This document shows positions 37,557-48,956 of a stretch of 64,000 nt of DNA, one piece after another (within the stretch, counting starts at the first letter, position 1; every line of letters starts with the position of its first letter). A program made the translations under genes and the position numbers. Source of the stretch: Archivesica marissinica (taxonomy: Eukaryota > Mollusca > Bivalvia > Venerida > Vesicomyidae); the NCBI GenBank assembly GCA_014843695.1, contig CM026386.1, forward strand, positions 20,040,814 through 20,104,813, read 5' to 3'. The notes beneath the pieces are model-generated. The model was not told the DNA's origin. It saw only the letters and a list, made by a program, of their open reading frames with translations, and did no database searches.

Positions 37557-37625
37557 CTAAAGAAAAAAAACACAAACATATAAAATGAAAAGCCGACACT
37601 ACAGCGATATAATTTCCAACATACA

Positions 37626-37700
37626 ACACGTCTCCTTGGTGTATTGGTGAAGGTGTCCAACTACTGAGCGGAAGGTTGAAGGTTCGAACCATGTCAGGTG
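37626..37700 (+). repeat. tRNA-like fragment, possible SINE head
   Basis: TTGGTGTATTGGTGAAGGTG resembles box A and GGTTCGAACC is a good box B, but the stems do not close convincingly and no known SINE body follows. It lies in the intron between exons D and C. Confidence 0.35.
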
Positions 37701-37705
37701 TTCAA

Positions 37706-37894
37706 AGTTTAAACTTTATTTATTTTACAACGATTGCGAAGCAAGTTTTAACAACTTATATTAATCACTCTCGTTGGCGCAGATGAAAGCATATATGTGG
37801 TCATTCGTGTGGGAGGACCTGTCCGATCTGGCGACCACCGTATCATCTCACAAACTTCCCAGCCCCAGGTTACATTGGTGAGAAATGAGCTCGT
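37706..37894 (-). mobile_element. SINE-B, shortened copy
   Basis: The tail GATTGCGAAGCAAGTTTTAA and the body TCTGGCGACCACCGTATC are clear. The head stops near TTACATTGGTGAGAA, so the box A part is missing. Confidence 0.78.
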
Positions 37895-37924
37895 TTGTGA
37901 ACCCCAATTAGTTAAATAATGTTT

Positions 37925-38180
37925 CGAATGAGTTGTAAGAACTTGTTTCGCAATCGAGCTAAAATAAATTTATGCAAACTAATTTAGCTCAATTGCGAAA
38001 CAAGTTCTTACAGCATTAGTGACATCACTCTCACGACATCATTCCTGATGAAATCAATCGCCATGATGGAGAGAGAAGAGGCAATGTGGAATTTAAGTGC
38101 ATCGCCTAAGGGCACAATCATAACGGCTACCGCTGGGCGCAAACTCAGGACTTCTCACACCTGAAGCGAACACGCTAGCT
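37925..38180 (-). mobile_element. SINE-C copy meeting a second SINE tail
   Basis: From 37,975 a minus-strand SINE-C runs to about 38,180. Just before it (37,925-37,968) lies a plus-strand tail, GTAAGAACTTGTTTCGCAAT, so two tails meet and form a perfect local inverted repeat. Confidence 0.75.
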
Positions 38181-38314
38181 GGACTTACTTACACATGGCT
38201 TAGATCCCAAATAACAAAGACATAAAATTGAAAATACCTAGAAGATAATGTCTCTAATTTTCCACATACAATGAAATCCCTCTAAACCGAACGGCATCTG
38301 GACCAGAGGGAAGT

Positions 38315-38505
38315 TTGGTTTGGAGGGCTATGTAATAGAGACCCATTTTTGTGGGTGGGGTACATTACACTTATATGGTTTGGAGGGCAAGGTAATAGAG
38401 ACAAGTTTTTGTGGGTGGGGTACATTACATGTATATGGTTTGGAGGGCAAGGTAATAGAGACAAGTTTTTGTGGGTGGGGTATATTACACGTATATGATT
38501 TTGAC
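38315..38505 (+). repeat. 60-bp tandem repeat (about 3 copies)
   Basis: Units hold GGTTTGGAGGGCAAGGTAAT, AGAGACAAGTTTTTGTGGG and TGGGGTACATTACA. The flank CCCTCTAAACCGAACGGCA looks like the end of a DNA transposon from which the unit may derive. Confidence 0.88.
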
Positions 38506-38570
38506 TTCGAGCATCATGACATAATGGGAGTTTCAATGTACTAATTTAAGTTGTTAAATCAATCCACAAT

Positions 38571-39898
38571 ATAATATGTACACTAATATATAGCAATTAC
38601 ACTAATATGTACACTAATATATAACATTAACACTAATATGTACACTAATATATAGCAATTACACTAATATGTACACTAATATATAACATTTACACTAATA
38701 TGTACACTAATATATAACATTAACACTAATATGTACACTAATATATAACATTTACACTAATATGTACACTAATATATAACATTTACACTAATATGTACAC
38801 TAATATATAGCATTTACACTAATATGTAAACTAATATATAGCATTTACACTAATATGTAAACTAATATATAGCATTTACACTAATATGTACACTAATATA
38901 TAGCATTTACACTAATATGTACACTAATATATAGCATTTAAACTAATATGTACACTAATATATAACATTTACACTAATATGTACACTAATATATAACATT
39001 TAATATGTACACTAATATATAACATTTAAACTAATATGTACACTAATATATAACATTTAAACTAATATGTACACTAATATATAACATTTAAACTAATATG
39101 TACACTAATATATAACATTTACACTAATATGTACACTAATATATAACATTTAATATGTACACTAATATATAGCATTTACACTAATATGTAAACTAATATA
39201 TAGCATTTACACTAATATGTAAACTAATATATAACATTTACACTAATATATAATATGTACACTAATATATAACATTTACAGTAATAAATAACATTTACAC
39301 TAATATATAATATGTACACTAATATATAACATTTACACTAATATATAACATGTACACTAATATATAATATGTACACTAATATATAACATGTACACTAATA
39401 TATAACATGTACACTAATATATAATATGTACACTAATATATAACATGTACACTAATATATAACATGTACACTAATATATAATATGTACACTAATATATAA
39501 CATGTACACTAATATATAACATGTACACTAATATATAATATGTACACTAATATATAACATGTACACTAATATATAACATGTACACTAATATATAATATGT
39601 ACACTAATATATAACATGTACACTAATATATAACATGTACACTAATATATAATATGTACACTAATATATAACATGTACACTAATATATAACATTTACACT
39701 AATATATAATATGTACACTAATATATAACATGTACACTAATATATAACATGTACGCTAATATATAATATGTACACTAATATATAACATGTACACTAATAT
39801 ATAACATGTACACTAATATATAACATGTACACTAATATATAACATTTACACTAATATATAACATTTACACTAATATATAATATGTACACTAATATATC
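38571..39898 (-). repeat. 12/19-bp minisatellite, right arm
   Basis: Reverse complement of the array at 8,275-10,763. The first half is mainly the 31-bp dimer type; the second half is mainly 19-bp units ending TAACATGTACACTAATATA. It abuts the donor side of exon C. Confidence 0.95.
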
Positions 39899-39913
39899 CA
39901 CGTTGAAGGTTAC

Positions 39914-40086
39914 CTATATTGATTGGCTAGGATGTGTTGTCCTGCATTCCTGCCTATGCTGCCCCCTTGGCTGCCTCTAAGCTGGGGTGGGGTAGGGGGC
40001 TGCTGGATAGGGGCCGGCGTTGATGTGCTGCTGATGGAAGAACTACGACTCGGTTGTGATGAGGCCGACTGCACAGGCGTATTCGT
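39914..40086 (-). CDS. abi: abi exon C: Ser/Pro-rich linker
   Basis: This 173-bp exon (57 codons plus two bases, phase 0 to 2) runs from gttttag|ACGAAT to CAATATAG|gtaacc. The peptide starts TNTPVQSASSQPSRSSS, passes a PPTPP run and contains GGSIGRN, which aligns with the SGRGTLGRN segment of ABI1. This is the unstructured linker after the HHR, rich in Ser and Pro and so a likely site for phosphorylation and SH3-type contacts. The two leftover bases (AG) plus the first A of exon D give Arg. An identical copy lies inverted at 8,084-8,256. The donor-side intron starts 15 bases before a 1.3-kb AT-rich tandem array. Confidence 0.9.
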
Positions 40087-40164
40087 CTAAAACAACAGAA
40101 TTTAACTCACATATTTTGTTTAAAATCCCATCTTCTAAGAAGCAACATTGGAACACTAAACCAT

Positions 40165-40366
40165 GTACAGTCTACATCCGGTATGTCAAAGTCGGTTATG
40201 TCGAATTCTCCAGTTATCTCGAAGTCGGATCAAAGTCCCGTTTCAGACACTATCATTGTATGTATAACTGGCTCTGTTTATATCAAATTTTGTTAAGTCA
40301 AACTTCGGTTATGTCAAAGTATTTTGCTCGGTCCCACGGAATTCGACATAGCGGATGTAGACTGTA
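40165..40366. mobile_element. Tc1/mariner-type MITE, right arm
   Basis: The TA-flanked ends are CAGTCTACATCCGGTATGTC and GCGGATGTAGACTG, better preserved than in the left-arm copy at 7,804-8,004. The inner repeats are TATGTCGAA-like. No coding sequence is present. Confidence 0.72.
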
Positions 40367-40490
40367 CAGGTAACTTGCTTTAGTTAGAATGAAAAGTTTA
40401 AACTTTATTTATTTTACAATAATTTCTCAAAAGATCTCACATTCGAAATCATTTTGATATTATAAAGTTTCACTTAAAATATACACTACT

Positions 40491-40711
40491 GTGTTTTACG
40501 TTTATTTATCGTCGCTACCGGTTACCCATATGAGCGATGCCTCCTGAAGAGATTAGTCATTTTAGATTTTGGAGGATAGTGCAATGATACAGAAAGAGAC
40601 CCATTACAGAGTCTCCTCTGGTTCTTTTACGTGCACGGTGTAGAGCACCGACACGAGACCTCGGTTTACCAGTCCAGCGTGTTAACCACTGAACTACAGA
40701 TCCGTCTGTAA
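40491..40711 (-). mobile_element. SINE-A with internal deletion, right arm
   Basis: Mirror of 7,381-7,600, with the same loss of the box B region and slightly fewer mutations. Confidence 0.85.
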
Positions 40712-40799
40712 TATACACTACATATACATCCTTCCTTTTTATACGTTGAATTACTAATTGGAAGTGACCATACAAGTTTTGGTAACATAAAATGTTTGT

Positions 40800-41040
40800 G
40801 AGTTTGTTCGGGTTTTCGCCATTTTCGGCTATATCGCCGATGAGCAGATTACCAAACAACGCTTTTCCTTGACAGGCTCCAGCGGCTAGCTAATACATGG
40901 CACCAACCTCCGTAAGAAACTGCCAACTTTTTCATATAAAGAGACACGGCCTGAACGGGGCTCAAACCAGTGACCATCCGTGATGATAGGTTACAGTGGT
41001 ATATGGTGGTTAGCGACACTAGCCTCAATGGTCGAACATA
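40800..41040 (-). mobile_element. SINE-D, right arm
   Basis: Mirror of 7,080-7,296. It contains TTTTCGCCATTTTCGGCTAT and ACTGCCAACTTTTTCATAT, with the head ending near GGTCGAACAT. Confidence 0.75.
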
Positions 41041-41140
41041 AAAAGTACAAACAGTAGAAGGCACTAAATCTAACCAATACACTGTCACCAAGCATAATAA
41101 TAACATTGTATATAGCCACATAGCAAAACAACATCCGTGG

Positions 41141-41413
41141 ACAGATCTGTAGTCCAGTGGTAACACGCTGGTCTGGTAATCCAGGGATCGCAGGTTCGAT
41201 CACACGTCTGACCCGAATAAAATTAACAGTCTTTCAGATGGGACATTAAACTGTACACCGCGCACGTAAAAGAACCAGAGGAGACTCTGGAATGGGTCTC
41301 TGTCTGTATCATTTCACTATCCTCCAAAAATCTAAAATGACTAATCTCTTCAGGAGGCGTCGCTCATATGGGCAACCGGTAGCGACGATAAATAAACGTA
41401 AAAACACACACAA
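41141..41413 (+). mobile_element. SINE-A, right arm
   Basis: Mirror of 6,793-7,066. The head AGTCCAGTGGTAACACGCTG and box B GGTTCGATC are intact. A short deletion joins GGGACATTAAACTG to TACACCGCGCACG. Confidence 0.85.
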
Positions 41414-41497
41414 CATCTGCCTGGCTCGAAGCAAACATTGTAAATTGAAATTCAACATATGCAAACAGTACAGGTACATGTACACTCCTAACAATGA

Positions 41498-41645
41498 GAG
41501 ACATCTCTAATTTTCTATTACCTCCCTTGGCAGATAAAGTCAAAATGTTAATACATCCTTTTAGTTAGACTCCTTTGTTTTTACTGTTGTTCCCTAACCA
41601 GATGTTGCGGTATGATAAATGTGATTATATTAAAATGGTGTTAGG
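41498..41645. repeat. Dispersed repeat with TATTACCTCCCTTGGCAGAT
   Basis: This stretch of about 150 bp (also TTGTTCCCTAACCAGATGTT and ATGATAAATGTGATTATAT) is shared with 47,455-47,610 and with the left arm near 6,596-6,705. Shorter pieces occur at 33,876 and 34,178. I see no terminal repeats. The family is unknown. Confidence 0.6.
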
Positions 41646-42018
41646 ATTTACTAAGATTGTGGAAATTTAGTCCTCTGTGTATGCAGAGTTGCAAAGCGAT
41701 ACCATTGACGGTTTATGAGAAATAATAATGCTCAATTTGTTGACAGGTCAAATATTTCTTAGAATCAAATATTTCTTAAAATCAAGTATTTTGTAAAAAT
41801 TCAAGATCATTCTTGCGGTGGGACTTGGTAGAGGGTAGGGAACAGCGCCCTAGAAACAGTATTATCAAAGTATTTATTTGACGGTTTTTAGTATTAGGCA
41901 ATTGTTGACAACGACTGATTAGTCTCATTTTCAACTAAAATGGGCGAGACAAAATTTACAATGTGATATGATGGTAGGAACTTCATTGTTCAATAGTTAT
42001 TACTCTGAATATACAAAA
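41646..42018. other. Intron-like single-copy sequence, right arm
   Basis: This mirrors about 6,163-6,590. No gene is seen. Confidence 0.55.
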
Positions 42019-43080
42019 GATGTTTAACTTTGGTAGCTTAGTCAACGCTGTTTAACTTTGGTAGTTTAGTCAACGCTGTTTAACTTTGGTAGTTTAGTCA
42101 ACGCTGTTTAACTTTGGTAGCTTAGTCAACGCTGTTTAACTTTGGTAGCTTAGTCAACGCTGTTTAACTTTGGTAGCTTAGTCAACGATGTGTAACTTTG
42201 GTAGTTTAGTCAACGCTGTTTAACTTTGGTAGCTTAGTCAACAATGTGTAACTTTGGTAGTTTAGTCAACGCTGTTTAACTTTGGTAGCTTAGTCAACGC
42301 TGTTTAACTTTGGTAGCTTAGTCAACGCTGTTTAACTTTGGTAGCTTAGTCAACGATGTGTAACTTTGGTAGTTTAGTCAACGCTGTTTAACTTTGGTAG
42401 CTTAGTCAACAATGTGTAACTTTGGTAGTTTAGTCAACGCTGTTTAACTTTGGTAGCTTAGTCAACGCTGTTTAACTTTGGTAGCTTAGTCAACGCTGTT
42501 TAACTTTGGTAGCTTAGTCAACGATGTGTAACTTTGGTAGTTTAGTCAACGCTGTTTAACTTTGGTAGCTTAGTCAACGATGTTTAACTTTGGTAGTTTA
42601 GTCAACGCTGTTTAACTTTGGTAGCTTAGTCAACGCTGTTTAACTTTGGTAGCTTAGTCAACGCTGTTTAACTTTGGTAGCTTAGTCAACGATGTTTAAC
42701 TTTGGTAGTTTAGTCAACGCTGTTTAACTTTGGTAGTTTAGTCAACGCTGTTTAACTTTGGTAGCTTAGTCAATGCTGTTTAACTTTGGTAGTTTAGTCA
42801 ACGCTGTTTAACTTTGGTAGTTTAGTCAATGCTGTTTAACTTTGGTAGCTTAGTCAACGCTGTTTAACTTTGGTAGCTTAGTCAACGCTGTTTAACTTTG
42901 GTAGCTTAGTCAATGATGTGTAACTTTGGTAGTTTAGTCAACAATGTGTAACTTTGGTAGTTTAGTCAACAATGTGTAACTTTGGTAGTTTAGTCAACAA
43001 TGTGTAACTTTGGTAGCTTAGTCAATGATGTTTAACTTTGGTAGCTTAGTCAACAATGTGTAACTTTGGTAGCTTAGTCG
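42019..43080 (-). repeat. 28-bp minisatellite, right arm (about 38 copies)
   Basis: Reverse complement of 5,719-6,162, more than twice as long. A block of about seven units that includes the rarer CAACGATGTGTAAC and CAACAATGTGTAAC forms recurs between 42,180 and 42,560, showing local higher-order duplication. Confidence 0.95.
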
Positions 43081-43157
43081 CTATATAACCTAACAAAAAT
43101 TCATAATCTCTTTGCAGCATCATTTTATCTTCCTTCCTCAACCAGTTTTTTAGCTTT

Positions 43158-44279
43158 GGTGGAATTGATATGTATATATAATAGAGGAGAAGGTGAATGG
43201 TGGAATTGATATATATGTATATATAATACAGAGGGTCACTGGTGGAATTGATATGTATATATAATAGAGAAGAGTAGGTGAATGGTGGAATTGATATGTA
43301 TATATAATAGAGGAGAGGGTGAATGGTGTAATTGATATGTATATATAATAGAGGAGAGGGTGAATGGTGTAATTGATATGTATATATAATAGAGGAGAGG
43401 GTGAATGGTGGAATTGATATGTATATATAATAGAGAAGATAGGTGAATGTTGAATTATATTATATATAATAGAGAAAGAAGGTTAACGGTTGAATTGATA
43501 TTAATATAATAGAGGAGAGGGTGAATGTTGTAATGATATTTAAATATAATAGAGGAGATGGTGAAGGTGTAATTGATATGTAATAAATAGAGAAGAGAAG
43601 GTGAATGGTGGAATTGATATGTATATAATAAAGATAGATGTGAATGGTGGATTGATATGAATATATAACAAGGAGAGATGGTGAATGTCAAATTGATATT
43701 TATATAATAAAGAGAGAGGTAATGGTGAATTGATATGTATATATAAAGATAAGAGAAGGTGAATGGTGGAATTGATATGTATATATAATAGAGAGATGGT
43801 GAATGGTGAATTTATATGTATATATAATAGAGAAAAGTAGGTGAATGGTGGAATTGATATGTATATATAATAGAGAAGAGAAGGTGAATCGTGGAATTGA
43901 TATGTATATATAATAGAGAAGAGTAGGTGAATGGTGGAATTGATATGTATATATAATAGAGGAGAAGGTGAATGGTGGAATTGATATGTATATATAATAG
44001 AGGAGAGATGGTGAATGGTGGAATTGATATGTATATATAATAGAGAAGAGTAGGTGAATGGTGGAATTGATATGTATATATAATAGAGGAGAGAAGGTGA
44101 ATGGTGGAATTGATATGTATATATAATAGAGAAGAGAAGGTGAATGGTGGAATTGATATGTATATATAATAGAGGAGAGATGGTGAATGGTGGAATTGAT
44201 ATGTATATATAATAGAGAAGAGTAGGTGAATGGTGGAATTGATATGTATATATAATAGAGGAGAGATGGTGATAGGTGA
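43158..44279 (-). repeat. 43-bp minisatellite, right arm (about 26 copies)
   Basis: Reverse complement of 692-5,639 but only 1.1 kb. Units between 43,430 and 43,800 are degenerate with indels, while units beyond 43,850 are uniform, so the array has an old and a young part. Confidence 0.95.
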
Positions 44280-45241
44280 ACAAATGTTTTACAGTGTTTT
44301 CCTCGATAAATTATCATTATAATTCTGTATATTTGTCACATCTCACAGCAAATCTAGCAATTCTAAAGCATATATAAATACCCTCATGATTCCAGGAGAT
44401 TCAGGAAGCTGGAAATATTGTTAAGTACATGTAGCTAATATTCATTTGTTAGAAAGGAGACTAATTAGGGATTTTGCGTGTGCATCAACAAAGGCTGAGG
44501 GAGGAGGGGCATGAAAAGGGACAAGGGGCTAGGTTGCATACCAGAAAGGGCATTTGTGTGTGTTTCCCCATACAAAAAAACAAACAAGCATTAAATATAT
44601 AGTGTACATAAAAGTTGTAGAGTGGTGGAACCTATGCCTGGCGTAAATCCTACATACCATGGCCTATAAAAGAAAGTTGAATGCACTTGCCGTATATTAT
44701 TAATTTCTTAAGTCGTGGACACAACTTTCATAAAATTGTTCTAATTTTAGCTTCATTACGTGAGCATGCGCCTAAATACAGCTATCGCAACAGCACCTGT
44801 TTCCATGGGGAACTAGATACATTAGGGCACATATGCAAGGCGTACATGAATTTTTTTATTTATGCATGGGTAAATGTTGAATATATTATTTTGACTTAGT
44901 AACATCAATAACTAACAATATTACAACTCGTAAGAAACTTTTTTCTGGTTATTTGTACATTTTTTCCCCAAACCGGATAACCACATGAAATGCTCATAAA
45001 CCACACATTTCCGTGGAAAAAAATTCCCAACAAGTTGTCTGAACCAGTCAGGTGACAGTTGCATTAGGCTACCAGTATGCACAACGGAATGTTATTGAAC
45101 CATGCTTCACCTCTGTCAGCGAAAATAGGTTAAAACTATTCAAATATTTTAAATACGGATGTAAATGGGAAAAATATGCCGAGCATAGGAATACGCTGGG
45201 CATAGGTTCCACCACTCTATACCAAAACTATTTATAAGAAA
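44280..45241. other. Intron sequence, end of right arm
   Basis: Homology to the left arm ends at about 44,968, which corresponds to base 1 of the window. Near 44,615 and 45,180-45,225 a block of about 30 bases (GGCATAGGTTCCACCACTCT) is present in inverted orientation. No gene is recognised. An open frame at 44,681-44,899 has an equivalent in the left arm but no protein-like features. Confidence 0.6.
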
Positions 45242-45778
<537 letters not shown>

Positions 45779-46093
45779 CTATAAAACATACATGCATATA
45801 AAATAATCAGTCTTTTGTGGATTTAGACACATGTATTTGGTGTATTCTGACAGAGATTTTACTCCAGTGTTGGCAGGTTCTTCCCGGTTATTTCCGATAC
45901 GGAAGAAATACATTTATTCCCTACTGGAAAGAAATGGAAGAAACCTGCGTTTTGTCAATTTTTTTGGTCCAAAATATAATTATATAAAATATACAAAAAA
46001 TACATCAAATGTACATAAATATAAATAAAATGTATATATAATGATTAATAATTGTGAGACCATTGTGCTGATTTCAATATAAATATTATTCTC
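45779..46093. other. Intron A-B sequence, nothing recognised
   Basis: AT-rich intron between exons A and B. A 65-codon open frame at 45,831-46,028 has no recognisable features. Confidence 0.5.
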
Positions 46094-46322
46094 TTAACCC
46101 ATTCAACACCAAGTAACTGACATGGACTGGTCCATGATATTTTTAGACCAATAAATTAATAACAAAATTACATTTGGATCAGTTCATTTATCAAAATGGG
46201 TAAAAAAATGTCTAAAAATAGTTATATTACTTGAAAAAAGTGCAGATCCTGATGAGACGGCTCATCTGGATATACACTTTTTTGTAAGCCAATTTAGAGG
46301 TCTGTGGTGTTGAAAGGGTTAA
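46094..46322. mobile_element. piggyBac-like MITE, second copy
   Basis: TTAACCCATTCAACACCA and TGGTGTTGAAAGGGTTAA are the inverted ends. The core differs from 29,440-29,680 by loss of one half of the GC-rich palindrome. Confidence 0.72.
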
Positions 46323-46380
46323 CTTCTGTAAATGTTATACTGTGAAGTATAATTGCTGACAATGATGCAATAAAGAATAA

Positions 46381-46436
46381 CAGATGGATCTGTAGTCCAG
46401 TGGTAACACGCTGGACTGGTAATCCAGGGATCGCAA
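46381..46436 (+). mobile_element. SINE-A head fragment
   Basis: Only the tRNA-like head is present (TGTAGTCCAGTGGTAACACG to AATCCAGGGATCGCA); it ends just before box B. This is a 3'-truncated relic, the reverse of the usual 5' truncation. Confidence 0.8.
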
Positions 46437-46668
46437 AAATGCCATTCCACTCTATAGAGTGTTTATGTGGAGTAACGTGTTAATTTGAAAACTTTCTACA
46501 AACCTGTCACAGAAATAATTTATTGTTGAGTTTTGTGAGCAAGTATTTGGTTTAAAGGCGCTTCAGCACACAGTTCAGGCTATATAGCGCCGGGTTAAGT
46601 ATATTGTATACAAGATAGTTAAAAATATATGTAGATATAATACACCGTAACACGTATGTAGTAAAATT

Positions 46669-47610
<942 letters not shown>

Positions 47611-47699
47611 TAATTAATTGATCAAATGTCTACCCATTTGAATTTTGATATACTGCATGGTATATGTCATGATATAGTAACATTATGTTGCTTAGTACT

Positions 47700-47956
47700 G
47701 GTTAACCACTCAGGTCGACTAATCCTACCCAGGAAAGAATGTCTAGATCCCTCGCAAGTGGTTTGACATAAATACAACTTGTATCCTTGCGGGGACGTCA
47801 TGTTTTCCTGGGCAGGCTTAGCCGACCTAAGCGGTTAACCAGTACTAAGCAATGTGTGTGAGGTGCCTTGTTCAATGACACTAGTTACATATGTGGCCTG
47901 GCCGAGTATCGAACCAGGGACCGATCAATTCCAAATCAGACGTTCTACCACTGGAC
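47700..47956 (-). mobile_element. SINE-E (tRNA-like head), cut by gap
   Basis: Read on the minus strand it starts GTCCAGTGGTAGAACGTCTG, with TTTGGAA as a Pro(TGG)-like loop and GGTTCGATACTC as box B. The body includes CTGGGTAGGATTAGTCGACC in reverse order. The element runs to the N gap, so its 5' end may be incomplete. It is the only copy in the window. Confidence 0.65.
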
Positions 47957-48956
47957 NNNNNNNNNNNNNNNNNNNNNNNNNNNNNNNNNNNNNNNNNNNN
48001 NNNNNNNNNNNNNNNNNNNNNNNNNNNNNNNNNNNNNNNNNNNNNNNNNNNNNNNNNNNNNNNNNNNNNNNNNNNNNNNNNNNNNNNNNNNNNNNNNNNN
48101 NNNNNNNNNNNNNNNNNNNNNNNNNNNNNNNNNNNNNNNNNNNNNNNNNNNNNNNNNNNNNNNNNNNNNNNNNNNNNNNNNNNNNNNNNNNNNNNNNNNN
48201 NNNNNNNNNNNNNNNNNNNNNNNNNNNNNNNNNNNNNNNNNNNNNNNNNNNNNNNNNNNNNNNNNNNNNNNNNNNNNNNNNNNNNNNNNNNNNNNNNNNN
48301 NNNNNNNNNNNNNNNNNNNNNNNNNNNNNNNNNNNNNNNNNNNNNNNNNNNNNNNNNNNNNNNNNNNNNNNNNNNNNNNNNNNNNNNNNNNNNNNNNNNN
48401 NNNNNNNNNNNNNNNNNNNNNNNNNNNNNNNNNNNNNNNNNNNNNNNNNNNNNNNNNNNNNNNNNNNNNNNNNNNNNNNNNNNNNNNNNNNNNNNNNNNN
48501 NNNNNNNNNNNNNNNNNNNNNNNNNNNNNNNNNNNNNNNNNNNNNNNNNNNNNNNNNNNNNNNNNNNNNNNNNNNNNNNNNNNNNNNNNNNNNNNNNNNN
48601 NNNNNNNNNNNNNNNNNNNNNNNNNNNNNNNNNNNNNNNNNNNNNNNNNNNNNNNNNNNNNNNNNNNNNNNNNNNNNNNNNNNNNNNNNNNNNNNNNNNN
48701 NNNNNNNNNNNNNNNNNNNNNNNNNNNNNNNNNNNNNNNNNNNNNNNNNNNNNNNNNNNNNNNNNNNNNNNNNNNNNNNNNNNNNNNNNNNNNNNNNNNN
48801 NNNNNNNNNNNNNNNNNNNNNNNNNNNNNNNNNNNNNNNNNNNNNNNNNNNNNNNNNNNNNNNNNNNNNNNNNNNNNNNNNNNNNNNNNNNNNNNNNNNN
48901 NNNNNNNNNNNNNNNNNNNNNNNNNNNNNNNNNNNNNNNNNNNNNNNNNNNNNNNN
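47957..48956. other. Assembly gap, 1,000 N
   Basis: A second placeholder gap of exactly 1,000 N. It separates the abi contig (ending in a SINE) from the 24-bp satellite contig. The first abi exon may lie in or beyond it. Confidence 1.

Noticed and set aside
38282..38544. Open frames on both strands of the 60-bp tandem repeat
   Set aside because: They are produced by three in-frame repeat units only.
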